A stretch of DNA of 64,000 bases from Chloroflexi bacterium bin20 (GTDB taxonomy: Bacteria > Chloroflexota > Anaerolineae > Aggregatilineales > Phototrophicaceae), in NCBI GenBank assembly GCA_002238485.1, contig MPMG01000014.1, positions 29,993 through 93,992 of the forward strand. The letters are read 5' to 3'. The notes under the pieces were generated by a model. That model was given only the letters and a program-made list of their open reading frames with translations, ran no database searches and was not told where the DNA came from. Made by a program: the position numbers and the translations under genes. Shown in pieces: positions 51,137-61,191 of this stretch. Positions within the stretch are counted from its first letter, which is position 1. Each line of letters starts with the position of its first letter.

Positions 51137-52009
51137 ATGCCAGGCACAGTGCGTGAAGCTTTCGTTCGATATGGCATGATCGTAGTTGGCACATCCCTGG
51201 GCGCACTGTCGGTGAGCTTGTTCCTGCAGCCGCTGGATATCGCCCCGGCTGGCGTGGCCGGCGCATCGACTCTGCTCAATGAGTTGCTGGGCACGCCCAT
51301 CGGGTTGATGGTCTTCTTGCTGAACATCCCCATCCAGCTGCTGGCTTATCATACGCTGCCTGGTGGCGCACGCATCATTCTGCGCAGCATCGTCATCATC
51401 TTGGCTTTTTCGGTGATCATTGACAACCTCTCGCCACTGCTGCCAGAAGGTGGCATGAGCGACGACCGCATGTTGAACGCGCTCTTTGGCGGCATCAGCG
51501 GCGGCATCGGCGTGGGCCTGGTGTATCGGGCTGGCGCGACTATGGGCGGCACATCGACGCTGGCGTTGATCTTGCAGCGACGCCTGGGCCTCCCCATGAG
51601 CACGACATTTTTGTGCACTGACACGCTCATCATTCTGGCGGCCGGGCTGGTCTATGGCTGGGAGGGCGCGCTCTATGCGGCGGTGGCGCTGTTCACGGCT
51701 GGCTTGGCGACCGACTATGTGCTCGAGGGTCCCAGCGTCATCCGCACCGCCATGATCATCACCGAAAAGCCCGAGGCGATTTCGCAGCGCATCTTCGACA
51801 ATTTGCAGCGCGGCGTAACCAGTTGGACGGTGCGCGGCGAATTCACCGGCAGCGAACGCAAGATGCTGTATGTGACCATCTCCCGCAGCCAGGTGCGCGA
51901 TCTGAAAGACGAAGTCAGCCAAGTCGACCCCGATGCCTTTATGGTTATCGGTATGGGGCACGCGGCCTATGGGGCGGGCTTCCGGCGAGTGCGGCGGTTG
52001 CGCGCCTAG
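51137..52009 (+). CDS. YitT-family membrane protein (DUF161 plus DUF2179)
   Basis: About 290 residues, five predicted helices, then a soluble domain. The family signature is clear: ALSVSLFLQPLDIAPAGVAGASTLLNELLGTPIGLMVFLLNIP, with later GGISGGIGVGLVYRAGATMGGTSTLALIL. The DUF2179 C-terminal domain is present as AMIITEKPEAISQRIFDNLQRGVT. I chose the ATG at 51137 with GGGAGGCGGG upstream over an ATG 45 bases earlier. Function is not established. Members are proposed transporters. It converges on the SDR gene with one base between stops. Confidence 0.9.
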   Translation: MPGTVREAFVRYGMIVVGTSLGALSVSLFLQPLDIAPAGVAGASTLLNELLGTPIGLMVFLLNIPIQLLAYHTLPGGARIILRSIVIILAFSVIIDNLSPLLPEGGMSDDRMLNALFGGISGGIGVGLVYRAGATMGGTSTLALILQRRLGLPMSTTFLCTDTLIILAAGLVYGWEGALYAAVALFTAGLATDYVLEGPSVIRTAMIITEKPEAISQRIFDNLQRGVTSWTVRGEFTGSERKMLYVTISRSQVRDLKDEVSQVDPDAFMVIGMGHAAYGAGFRRVRRLRA

Positions 52010-52010
52010 C

Positions 52011-52763
52011 TCAGCGCAGGTGTTCGCCGGCATTTACTTGCAGCAATGTGCCGGTGATATGGTCTTCGCGACATAAGAAAGCCACCGCCCGCGCCACATC
52101 TTCTGGGCTGCCCGTCTTCTGCAAGACGCTGCGCCGCCCGACGCGCGCCCAATCTTCATCGCTGATCTCGCGCCCGGCTGTTTTCATGACCGGTCCCGGG
52201 GCAATGGCATTGACGCGGATGGAAGGACCCAGCGAAAGCGCGCTCACCTGCGTCAGCATCCACAGCGCCGATTTGCTAATGCCATGATGGGGATATTTCT
52301 GCCAGGGACCATTTGCGCCGGCATCGCAGATATTGATGATGACCCCGCCGGGCAGGGCATTCTGCGCCATCAGCCGCGCCGCGCGCTGCGTGACCAAGAA
52401 GGGCGCGCGCAGATTAACCGCCATGGTCAAGTCCCAATCCGCCAGCGACACCGCCAGCAGTTCCCGCGCTTGAAAGACAGCGGCATTGTTGACCACGATA
52501 TCCAGCCGCCCAAACCGTTCTCTCAGCGCCGCAAACAGCGACAAGATTTCGGCGGGCTGAGCAAGATCGGCGCGCGCGCTGTGCGCTGCCACGCCGCTGG
52601 ACTTGATTTCTCGCAGGGCATCGCGTGCCAGCTCGTCGCCCGCGCTGTGATAGTGCACCAGGATGTCTGCGCCCTGCCGCGCCAGCTCGACAGCGATCGC
52701 CCGCCCGACACGATGCGCCGCGCCAGTAACCAGAGCCACCTGGCCGCTCAAATCGACTTGCAT
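52011..52763 (-). CDS. Short-chain dehydrogenase, pteridine-reductase-like
   Basis: A 250-residue SDR. The cofactor loop TGAAHRVGRAIA and the NNAAVF motif place it near FolM/PTR1 pteridine reductases, in which the usual catalytic serine is an aspartate. Here Asp is found in INICDAG at that place. The catalytic tyrosine of YxxxK is replaced by histidine (HGISK in YPHHGISKSAL), while the lysine is kept. This may still be active with a different proton donor or have another substrate. VNAIAPGPV and the C-terminal GTLLQVNAGEHLR are normal. Confidence 0.88.
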   Translation of the reverse strand: MQVDLSGQVALVTGAAHRVGRAIAVELARQGADILVHYHSAGDELARDALREIKSSGVAAHSARADLAQPAEILSLFAALRERFGRLDIVVNNAAVFQARELLAVSLADWDLTMAVNLRAPFLVTQRAARLMAQNALPGGVIINICDAGANGPWQKYPHHGISKSALWMLTQVSALSLGPSIRVNAIAPGPVMKTAGREISDEDWARVGRRSVLQKTGSPEDVARAVAFLCREDHITGTLLQVNAGEHLR

Positions 52764-52778
52764 GGCAGCGCCTCCTGC

Positions 52779-53375
52779 CTAGTCCGCCTGCTCCAGCGCA
52801 TCCAGGTAGATGCCCATTTGGTCATAGGTCATTTCGCCCAGTTTCATGTGCCGCACTGTGCCTTCGCCATCAATGACGAAAGTGGTCGGCAGGTTTTGCA
52901 CGCCATAGTCGCGCTTGACGACCTGGTTGATATCCAGCGCCACCGGCAGGTTTTGCAGGCCGATCTCGCGCAAGAAGCCTTCGACCTGCGCGGCTGTTTC
53001 GCCCAGGTTGATGGTCAGCAGGGCGGGTCCAGCCGGGTCGGCGCTGTGCTCTGCAGCGAATTCTTCCAGTGCCGGCAGCTCACGGACGCAAGGCGCGCAC
53101 CAGGTCGCCCAAAAGTTCAAAAAGAGCGGACGCCCGGCATAGTCGCCTGGCGAAACCAGGGTCACGCCATCCAGCATGGGCAGTTGAAAGTCGGGCGCGG
53201 AGAAGTCGAGCACGGTGCGCGGCGGGGCCGGCGCGAAAGTCGGGGTGGCGGCTGCTTGCGGGCGCATCTCCAGCGCGAGCATCATCAAGGCCACGAAAAT
53301 CGCCAGCAGCGGCAGAATCAGCAGGGTGAGCAGGGTGGGGGAGTGTTGGCGTTGGCTGGACTGTGACTCGTTCAT
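52779..53375 (-). CDS. TlpA/ResA-like membrane-anchored thioredoxin
   Basis: A 198-residue protein with one N-terminal helix (LLTLLILPLLAIFVALMMLAL), a Pro/Ala-rich linker, and a thioredoxin-fold domain facing outside. The active site is FWATWCAPC (Cys93, Cys96), with the cis-proline at NLPTTFVID. It likely reduces disulphides in cytochrome c maturation or in secreted proteins. The SDR gene lies 15 bases downstream. Confidence 0.93.
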   Translation of the reverse strand: MNESQSSQRQHSPTLLTLLILPLLAIFVALMMLALEMRPQAAATPTFAPAPPRTVLDFSAPDFQLPMLDGVTLVSPGDYAGRPLFLNFWATWCAPCVRELPALEEFAAEHSADPAGPALLTINLGETAAQVEGFLREIGLQNLPVALDINQVVKRDYGVQNLPTTFVIDGEGTVRHMKLGEMTYDQMGIYLDALEQAD

Positions 53376-53385
53376 AGAGGATTCT

Positions 53386-53874
53386 TCAGAATACCCAGTC
53401 TTCGCGATCCATTAACTGCTGGAGCTTTAGGCAAGGAATATCAAAATACTCGCAGACGTTCGGAATGCGAGCGCCATTCCGAGGTTTCGCCTCCTCAGTA
53501 ACTACCGTCCCGCTAACTCGCTTCGCTTGGGCAATGACAAACAGGTCGGCGGCTCGTTTTTTGGGTTTGCCCTTCTTGCTCTGAAGGATCTGTTGGAAGT
53601 GACGAATCTCAAGTATGGATATGACAAAGCGAGTCTCTTCATCAGTTGGATCAGGAAAAAACTCAGGGCGCTCCTTTGCCCACTTGTGCGCATTTTCCAC
53701 TTTCGCGGTATCAGCCAGTTCTAGGAAAACTTCGCGTGTAGACAGAAATTTGCCTTCAATAACGAGTAGATTGAATTTCTGCCACAGACTCGGAAAGTTC
53801 TTGGGATAGTAGAACCTAAAAATCTGTGAAAGACTGCTAGTGTCCCAGACATAGGGCTTTGCCGGAAACAGCAC
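53386..53874 (-). CDS. DUF4411 (PIN-like) putative toxin
   Basis: A 162-residue protein starting with GTG that shares its first base with the stop of the upstream antitoxin-like gene (TAGTG). The DUF4411 pattern is visible: YVWDTSSLSQIFRFYYP at the N-terminus (first acidic residue of a PIN-like site), an EVFLELAD helix, DLFVIAQAKRV and a TVVTEEAKP strand near the C-terminus. Family members are putative ribonuclease toxins paired with HEXXH antitoxins. Base composition is lower in GC than neighbours, fitting horizontal gain. Confidence 0.85.
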   Translation of the reverse strand: MLFPAKPYVWDTSSLSQIFRFYYPKNFPSLWQKFNLLVIEGKFLSTREVFLELADTAKVENAHKWAKERPEFFPDPTDEETRFVISILEIRHFQQILQSKKGKPKKRAADLFVIAQAKRVSGTVVTEEAKPRNGARIPNVCEYFDIPCLKLQQLMDREDWVF

Positions 53875-55040
53875 TAGCGTTCCCCGAGGAATGTTTGTTC
53901 TAGCTTGTCTATTTGCTTTGGCGGGATGTTGAGGTATTCAGCGAGTTCTTCGTCGTCAATTCGCTCCTCGTAATAGCGGCGGAACGCCAATTCAACATAG
54001 TCCTCGCCGAGGTAAGCCAGCCTGGTGCGATACGAATCACCACCGCCGCGCTTCTTCTTGTCTAGATGCCGGTTCTGCCACTGTGTGTTTTGTTCTGCAA
54101 TGAAAGATTCATACTCTGTCTGGGCAATCAATCCCCGGTCACGGAAATTCCGATAAATGACTGTACTGCTGACACGAAATCGCTTTGCTAATCGTTCTGC
54201 CTCTTCTCGTGAAGCAGGTGCACCTTGCAGGTCATTATCCAGTGCGGAAGCGGGAACAAGAATCGCATTTGCCAGCGCGTTGCATCGTTTTTCAATTTCT
54301 GCATGTTCGTAAATATGTCCGTGCTTGAAAGCGTCGCGTCTGTCTACACCACTTGTCTTATGCAGCAGATGCGCCAATTCGTGAAAGATCGTGAAGATTT
54401 GCCGTGTCTTGGCATTTGAATTGTTGACATAAATTACTGGAAACTCTGTGTCGTACAAGCAGAAACCGCAGTAGTTGTCATCGCCAAACGCGTCCTTGAA
54501 TACTGACACGCCGACCTTGTAGAAAGCGCTGCGCCAGGCTTTCAACGCTACAGCGGCGTTCGTCCAGCCAAATTGATCCTCAAACGAGACGCCGAGATAC
54601 TCGCGAATGCGCTTTGCTGCTGCCACCAGATTGGTCGTCGGGTGTAGGGGCAAGTCCCTGGCTATCTGTGTTAGTGCAGGATTTCGTCCATTATTGAGTT
54701 CGTCAAGACTAATTTGAAATCCACGAGCTTTATGCAGCAGCAGACGAATCCTTGGTGGGATTTCGGCGAACTGCTCTGAGCCCAGTGTGCGGAAGGTCTC
54801 CTCAATGGGTGGCCAATCTGGCGGCTCGGGCAAAAGGAAGACCGCCACTGGCAGTTGGAGTTTGTCCGCGATGGCCTCGATTTCACGATATGTAGGTCGA
54901 TCATCCCCGCGCTCAAAGCCGGAAATATCCACCGAATTGCACTTGGCAGCCAGTTGATCGGCTTTGTAACCCGCCCGTTCTCGCGCCCAAGTCAATACAG
55001 ACGGTGTAATGGTTATCTTCTCTTTGCGCTTTTTTGCCAT
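53874..55040 (-). CDS. XRE-type HTH plus ImmA/IrrE metallopeptidase domain, partner of DUF4411 protein
   Basis: A 388-residue protein starting MAKKRKEKITITPSVL. An alternative TTG lies 18 bases upstream. Residues about 10-60 form an HTH (LAAKCNSVDISGFERGDDRPTYREIEAIADKL). Residues 190-300 hold the zinc protease motif FHELAHLLH with a distal acidic residue. A C-terminal helical tail follows. In this family the protein acts as antitoxin or regulator, and it probably binds its own promoter. It is coupled to the DUF4411 gene by a one-base overlap. AT-richer than flanking genes. Confidence 0.87.
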   Translation of the reverse strand: MAKKRKEKITITPSVLTWARERAGYKADQLAAKCNSVDISGFERGDDRPTYREIEAIADKLQLPVAVFLLPEPPDWPPIEETFRTLGSEQFAEIPPRIRLLLHKARGFQISLDELNNGRNPALTQIARDLPLHPTTNLVAAAKRIREYLGVSFEDQFGWTNAAVALKAWRSAFYKVGVSVFKDAFGDDNYCGFCLYDTEFPVIYVNNSNAKTRQIFTIFHELAHLLHKTSGVDRRDAFKHGHIYEHAEIEKRCNALANAILVPASALDNDLQGAPASREEAERLAKRFRVSSTVIYRNFRDRGLIAQTEYESFIAEQNTQWQNRHLDKKKRGGGDSYRTRLAYLGEDYVELAFRRYYEERIDDEELAEYLNIPPKQIDKLEQTFLGER

Positions 55041-55104
55041 TGCAATTGCCCAGACCAAGCCTAGCGCGACTGTATGGCAATTCAGTCAGACTGTCAAATC
55101 ACGC

Positions 55105-55557
55105 CTACTCAAACACCCAGCCATCCACATCGCGCGACCAGCCGCTGCAGAGTTCGCTGTCCGCAAAGAAGTTCGCCACTTCGATCTCGCCGTTTTCGAC
55201 GCTGTCGCTGCCATGCACCAGGTTGCGCCCGATCTCCAGCCCATAGTCGCCACGAATCGTGCCGGCCGCCGCTTCCGATGGTTTGGTCGCGCCGATAGTC
55301 ATGCGCGCCGCCGAAATAGCATCTGTGCCTTCAAGCGCCAGCACCACCACCGGCGCCGAGGTGATGTAGTCCACCAGCCCGCCGAAGAATGGCCGCTCGC
55401 GGTGGACAGCATAATGCCGCTCTGCCAATTCGCGCGAGATTTGCAGCAGCTTCATGCCGATGATTTTCAAGCCTCGCTGTTCAAAGCGTTTGATGATTTC
55501 GCCAGTCAGACCGCGTTGTATGGCATCCGGTTTGACAATGATCAGTGTGCGTTCCAA
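55105..55557 (-). CDS. ndk: Nucleoside diphosphate kinase
   Basis: A 150-residue enzyme that transfers the gamma-phosphate between nucleotides through His115 in NLVHGSDSVENGEIEVANFF. The N-terminus ERTLIIVKPDAIQRGL and RPFFGGLVDYITSAPVV are diagnostic. Family length is about 150, which is met only with the TTG start at 55557 (AAAGG eight bases upstream). The frame remains open for another 73 codons without similarity. It lies 65 bases upstream of the toxin-antitoxin-like operon's 5' end and reads in the same direction. Confidence 0.96.
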   Translation of the reverse strand: MERTLIIVKPDAIQRGLTGEIIKRFEQRGLKIIGMKLLQISRELAERHYAVHRERPFFGGLVDYITSAPVVVLALEGTDAISAARMTIGATKPSEAAAGTIRGDYGLEIGRNLVHGSDSVENGEIEVANFFADSELCSGWSRDVDGWVFE

Positions 55558-55707
55558 GAGATTGCCTTTCTGTCGCTGTAGATGCTGTTGATGCTCGCCT
55601 ATCATACTGGCGCGTGGGCAAAATGGGTATGCACAGCCTCGCCAGCGCCAGCCTGACACATCGTCGCGGGCTCTGCTATGATGCGCGGCGCAGGGAAAGG
55701 AAAAAAC

Positions 55708-56667
55708 ATGAGCGCGGATTTCTGGGCAGACCAGGTCGTCATCGTTACGGGCGGCGCGGGCTTCTTGGGGCGGCATGTCGTCGAAGAGCTACGCGCGCAG
55801 GGGGCCGCAAATGTCATCATTGTGCGCAGCGCCGATTATGACCTGCGCCAGCAAGCGTCGGTCGCAGGCCTGTATGCCGACCATCCTGCCGCGAGCATGG
55901 TCATTCATCTGGCAGCCAATGTCGGCGGCATCGGCATCAACCGCGAACATCCTGGATTGTTCTTCTATGAAAACCTGATGATGGGCACGTTGTTGCTGGA
56001 GTATGCACGGCGCGCCAAGGTCGGCAAGTTCGTCGGTGTCGGCACTGTTTGCAGCTATCCCAAGTTCGCGCCCGTCCCCTTCCGCGAAGAGGACATCTGG
56101 AATGGCTATCCCGAAGAAACCAACGCGCCTTATGGCTTGGCGAAGAAAATGCTGCTGGTACAAAGCCAGGCATATCGCCAGGAATACGGCTACAATGCCA
56201 TTCATCTGCTGCCGGTCAATCTGTATGGACCGCACGACAAGTTCGACTTGCGCGCCTCGCATGTCATCCCTGCCGTCATCCGGAAAATGGTCGAGGCGCA
56301 CGAACGCGACGCACCTGGCGTGACGCTTTTTGGCGATGGCAGCCCAACGCGCGAATTCCTGTTCGTGCGCGATGCAGCGCGTGGCATCGTGTTGGCAGCG
56401 CAGTCCTACAACGGCGCGGAGCCTGTCAACCTGGGTAGCGCTTACGAGATCAGCATCCGCGATTTGGTCGAGCTCATTGCCGAAGAGGTTGGCTTTTGCG
56501 GCAAATTGCATTGGGACACCAGTAAACCCAACGGCCAGCCGCGCCGCAAGCTGGATGTATCTCGGGCCGAGCGAGACTTCGGGTTCGTGGCGCGCACCGA
56601 TTTCCGCGCGGGCTTGCGAGAGACAATTCGCTGGTATCGCGCCAATCGCAGCCTGGCGGATAGCTAG
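55708..56667 (+). CDS. fcl: NAD(P)-dependent epimerase, GDP-L-fucose synthase-like
   Basis: A 319-residue extended SDR. The cofactor motif is [16 protein letters not shown], followed by [28 protein letters not shown], which is specific to GDP-fucose synthase. The active site has TVCSYPK and [23 protein letters not shown] and [12 protein letters not shown] complete the pattern. It converts GDP-4-keto-6-deoxymannose to GDP-fucose for surface glycans. The GDP-mannose dehydratase partner is not in the window. The ATG at 55708 follows GGAAAGGAAAA. Confidence 0.9.
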   Translation: MSADFWADQVVIVTGGAGFLGRHVVEELRAQGAANVIIVRSADYDLRQQASVAGLYADHPAASMVIHLAANVGGIGINREHPGLFFYENLMMGTLLLEYARRAKVGKFVGVGTVCSYPKFAPVPFREEDIWNGYPEETNAPYGLAKKMLLVQSQAYRQEYGYNAIHLLPVNLYGPHDKFDLRASHVIPAVIRKMVEAHERDAPGVTLFGDGSPTREFLFVRDAARGIVLAAQSYNGAEPVNLGSAYEISIRDLVELIAEEVGFCGKLHWDTSKPNGQPRRKLDVSRAERDFGFVARTDFRAGLRETIRWYRANRSLADS

Positions 56668-56826
56668 CCTCCGCAGGCAAGACGAATATCCCGCTGCCAG
56701 GCCCCAATGCACCGCTTTGGTCAATTTGGGCAATATTTGGTATACTTTCACCACATCTGCTACTATTGATTGTGTCTGCGATACACAACGGAACCGAGCG
56801 CCAGCGTCGCGCAAGGGGGTGACACT

Positions 56827-57838
<1,012 letters not shown>

Positions 57839-57846
<8 letters not shown>

Positions 57847-58867
57847 TCAAGTGATGGAACACACAGCGCGCAAAAGTCAAGCTGATGACGATATCATCCT
57901 TTCTGTCACAGGCTTGAAGAAGCACTTCCCCATCTCGTCTGGCATCGTCTTCCAGCGCCAGGTCGGGGCAGTGCGCGCTGTTGATGGCATCAGCTTTGAT
58001 GTCGTGCGCGGCGAGACCCTGGGCTTGGTCGGCGAATCGGGCTGTGGCAAAAGCACAACCGGGCGCACCATTTTGCAACTCTACCGCCCGACCGAAGGCA
58101 GCGTCAAGTTTGAAGGACAAGAACTTTCTACCATGGCCGGCAACGACCTGCGACAGATGCGCCGGCGCATGCAGATCATCTTTCAAGACCCTTTTGCCTC
58201 GCTCAACCCGCGCATGACTGTGGGCAGCATCGTCAGCGAACCTTTGCAAATTCATAACATCTATAGCAACAAAAAAGAGCGCCAGCAATATGTCGAGCAG
58301 TTGATGGAAAAAGTGGGGCTGAACCCCTACTTCATCAACCGCTATCCGCACGAATTCAGCGGCGGACAACGGCAGCGCATCGGCATCGCGCGCGCCCTGG
58401 CGCTGGAGCCCAGCTTCATCGTCGCCGACGAGCCCATCTCGGCGCTGGATGTATCTATCCAGGCGCAAGTCGTTAACCTGATGGAAGAGCTGCAAGACGA
58501 ACTGAACCTGACCTACCTCTTCATCGCCCACGACCTGAGCATGGTGCGGCATATCTGCGACCGCGTGGCTGTGATGTACCTAGGCAAGATCGTCGAATTG
58601 GGTCCTGTAGACGCTGTCTATGACAACCCGCAGCACCCCTATACGCAGGCGCTGCTGTCGGCTGTGCCCGTGCCCGACCCGGGGGTCGAAGAAAGCCGCC
58701 AGCGCATCATCATCAGTGGCGACCTGCCCAGCCCAGCCACTCCGCCGACCGGCTGCAACTTCAATACGCGCTGCCCAGTGGCTTTTGACCTCTGCTATCA
58801 AGAGCCCGATCCGCCGCTGGTCGAGGTGCTGCCCAATCACTTCGTGAGTTGCCATCGGGTAACATAG
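57839..58867 (+). CDS. Oligopeptide/dipeptide ABC transporter ATP-binding protein (OppF/DppF-like)
   Basis: A 342-residue second ATPase of the same transporter. An N-terminal OppF-like linker ([28 protein letters not shown]) precedes Walker [10 protein letters not shown], the signature [15 protein letters not shown], Walker [15 protein letters not shown] and H-loop IAHDLSM, and the C-terminal [15 protein letters not shown] extension is present. It forms the heterodimeric motor with the preceding protein. Translation is coupled by the eight-base overlap. Confidence 0.94.
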
Positions 58868-58968
58868 GTGCTTGGGGATGAGTGGCGGTGCGATTTCAAC
58901 GATACAGTTGATGAGTGGATCCGGGTTGACTGCTAGCGGACTGGCGTAAGTATAGGGGTTGCCGTGCT

Positions 58969-60108
58969 ATGCAGCGCAGTTCTGAGATTCGCGGACTCGC
59001 CAAGCGTTGGATAATTCATGAATTGCCCAATGCAGTGCATAAAGAGCTTGCAATTGGTCTTCCAGAGTGGGATGGTCGTTTGGATTGCTGGCGCGTGGCG
59101 CTCATTCATGAGAACAGCTCCCAAAAGCTATTGGGCGAGATTCAAGTTGATTGTTCTGGAAAGATAAGTAGAGAGCCGTCTCCGTCCATGGTGCTGGAAC
59201 GGCTAAACATTGCGGTAGCTCAACAGAAGCCGGTACATAAGCGGAAGCGCGGTTCCAGAATCAGCTTTCCTCCGATTGCCAACAAGGTCATTCTCGGAGA
59301 TTGCAGAACAGTTTTGGCAGAGTTCATGCCCGATAGTATTCAGTTGGTGTTTACTTCGCCTCCATACTTCAATGCCAAGCCAGAGTACACGGAGTACATT
59401 GACTACCGTTCCTACTTGGCTGTCTTGCGCGAAGCATTTGAAGCGTGCCATAACATATTGGCTGAAGGCAGGTTTCTTGTCGTCAATGTATCACCAGTTC
59501 TGGTACGGCGGACATCTAGGAAGACCGCCAGTAAGCGCTTGCCTATTCCATTTGATCTGCATCCACTCCTTGAAGACATTGGGTTCGAGTTTATCGACGA
59601 CATTATTTGGCGCAAGCCAGAGGGGGCAGGTTGGCATATCGGGCGTGGGCGAAGATTCGCGGCGGACAGACAACCCCTTCAGTACAAGCCAGTGACAGTA
59701 ACCGAATATGTATTGGTATACCGCAAAAGGACTGACCGTCTTATCGACTGGAATCTGCGCAATCATCCCGATCAAGACGGTCTCGCGAGGTCGCTTATCT
59801 TGGGGGAATACGACAAGACCAATGTATGGGACATTACTCCATCGTATCGTAAAGACCATCCAGCCATTTTCCCCGACGAATTAGTGCGCCGTGTGATTCG
59901 ATACTATTCATTTCAAGGTGATGTGGTTCTTGATCCATTTGCTGGCAGCGGTACCGTAGGGAGAGTAGCTGCCGAAATGTCGCGCAATTTCGTCTTGGTC
60001 GAGAAGCGTGGCGACTATTTTGAAACAATGCGCCGCGAATTGGCAAACAGTTTGTTTGTGAGCCAGGTTGATTTTGACGATCTTCAATATCTTTGGACCT
60101 CAGAATGA
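58969..60108 (+). CDS. Type II DNA methyltransferase (probable N4-cytosine, beta class)
   Basis: A 379-residue SAM-dependent DNA methyltransferase. The catalytic motif TSPPY (residues 129-133) precedes the SAM motif DPFAGSG (322-328), the order of the beta class. TSPPY is typical of N4-cytosine enzymes such as M.CfrBI, though some N6-adenine enzymes share it. Residues 1-80 form a separate unrecognised domain (WIIHELPNAVHKEL...WDGRLDCWRVALI). A weak promoter (TTGACT, TATAGG, 19-base spacer) lies upstream. GC is visibly lower than in neighbours. The stop overlaps the restriction enzyme start (ATGA). Confidence 0.9.
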   Translation: MQRSSEIRGLAKRWIIHELPNAVHKELAIGLPEWDGRLDCWRVALIHENSSQKLLGEIQVDCSGKISREPSPSMVLERLNIAVAQQKPVHKRKRGSRISFPPIANKVILGDCRTVLAEFMPDSIQLVFTSPPYFNAKPEYTEYIDYRSYLAVLREAFEACHNILAEGRFLVVNVSPVLVRRTSRKTASKRLPIPFDLHPLLEDIGFEFIDDIIWRKPEGAGWHIGRGRRFAADRQPLQYKPVTVTEYVLVYRKRTDRLIDWNLRNHPDQDGLARSLILGEYDKTNVWDITPSYRKDHPAIFPDELVRRVIRYYSFQGDVVLDPFAGSGTVGRVAAEMSRNFVLVEKRGDYFETMRRELANSLFVSQVDFDDLQYLWTSE

Positions 60109-60992
60109 ATGTGCCAAGCCTCTACGATCTTGCAACTGCGCAAGGTCTACGAGAGATAGTCGCTGCCCTGTGTCTTGGTTACAACTATCGCCTGTATACG
60201 GAAGGAGAGACGCGAAACCAACTGATTGAGGCATATCGTAAGCTCATCAAAATACTTGCTAGGCTCCCGAAAGACGCCGACTACAGCGCATGGATGGATG
60301 CTCTGCGAGTTGAATTGGAAGAATCAGATGGTTCGCTTGAATGGTGGCTACTAGGTTTGGGCAAGAAAACTGCCGATAATCTGGGCATACGGAAGAGTAA
60401 TCGCTTGCAATTTCTTGAGGAAGTAGGGCAACACCTTTTTGCTGCAACAGAAGGTACGGGTGGACTAGAATTCAAAGATGCAATGTTAATGTTATGGGCA
60501 GGCGCTGCAACATTGACCATCCGCGGATCCAGGAAGTCAACTGCGGGCAAGACTCTGGAGCGAGCGTTTCTACGGGCAGCCTTAACACTATTGGGGCTAA
60601 AGGAAGGTCGAGATTTCTGGATAAACATGGAAAGAGATGTTGAGGTGCCTCGCGAGGTAGATGCCGAGATCGCTACTCGGCGTGGACGAATCAGGGTTGA
60701 AATGGGCTTGATAGCTCAAGGAAACCAAGAGGTTATTGAGGATAAGATCATGCGAGTTGGAACGCGAGGCATGGTCATTTTTGACAAGATAGGTCCACGC
60801 TCCAGCGCTTACTTGACTGCGGCGGACAACCAAGTGTCCTTTATCCAAATCAGAAACAATCGCCCTCTAAAGGCGATGTACGACAGCCTGAAGGATGTGG
60901 TCGGAGAAAACCTGGTCGAACCGCCTACCGAACATGCTGAAATTCGAAACAGACTCGCGGAGTTGCCGGACGAGTTATTCACTTCAGGATAA
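60105..60992 (+). CDS. Putative type II restriction endonuclease (CfrBI-like)
   Basis: A 295-residue protein translationally coupled to the methyltransferase, which is the main evidence for its role. The overall sequence (an N-terminal helical half, GLEFKDAMLMLWAGAATLTIRGSRKS in two parts, then RDFWINMERDVEVPREVDAEI and RIRVEMGLIAQGNQEVIEDK) resembles the CfrBI restriction family, which cuts CCWWGG-type sites. Candidate catalytic acidic residues are the Asp/Glu in EVDAEI, VEMG and EDK. The site specificity here is inference. AT-richer than the chromosome, indicating horizontal transfer. Confidence 0.75.
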   Translation: MNVPSLYDLATAQGLREIVAALCLGYNYRLYTEGETRNQLIEAYRKLIKILARLPKDADYSAWMDALRVELEESDGSLEWWLLGLGKKTADNLGIRKSNRLQFLEEVGQHLFAATEGTGGLEFKDAMLMLWAGAATLTIRGSRKSTAGKTLERAFLRAALTLLGLKEGRDFWINMERDVEVPREVDAEIATRRGRIRVEMGLIAQGNQEVIEDKIMRVGTRGMVIFDKIGPRSSAYLTAADNQVSFIQIRNNRPLKAMYDSLKDVVGENLVEPPTEHAEIRNRLAELPDELFTSG

Positions 60993-61046
60993 ATGCCTGT
61001 GGGCTCGTAACCCGGTTTACCGATTGCCCAAAGTTCCTAACCAGAC

Positions 61047-61150
61047 TTACGCAACTGCAGTCGCCGCCCCATCAACAATCGCCACGAACTCCTCAGAGTT
61101 CAACGTCTCTTGCTCGATCAGCACCGCCACCAGTTCTTCCATTTTCTCGC
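61047..61150 (-). pseudogene. ftsH: Duplicated 3' end of ftsH (fragment)
   Basis: On the minus strand these bases encode [17 protein letters not shown] and [11 protein letters not shown], exactly as the end of the intact ftsH, then diverge to ATAVA and a TAA at 61047. Bases 61066-61150 are an 85-base perfect match to 61821-61905. No ftsH sequence precedes it. It stops 41 bases from the toxin gene. Confidence 0.9.
61066..61150. repeat. 85-bp perfect direct repeat, copy 1 (left of the toxin-antitoxin pair)
   Basis: Identical to 61821-61905 and in the same orientation. The pair brackets 670 bases carrying only the RelE-like toxin and antitoxin. Confidence 0.97.
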
Positions 61151-61191
61151 CTTGAGGCGCATCACGCTGTGGAACAGATAGATTGCGCGCT

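Noticed and set aside
50717..52033. 438-residue open frame antisense to metA and yitT
   Set aside because: It spans two genes with clear family signatures and reads as low-complexity Arg/Ala/His sequence.
58868..58936. 23 in-frame codons after the OppF-like gene stop (ending WIRVDC, TAG) as a truncated gene remnant
   Set aside because: It looks faintly like protein sequence, but is too short to assign and could be chance read-through in the same frame.
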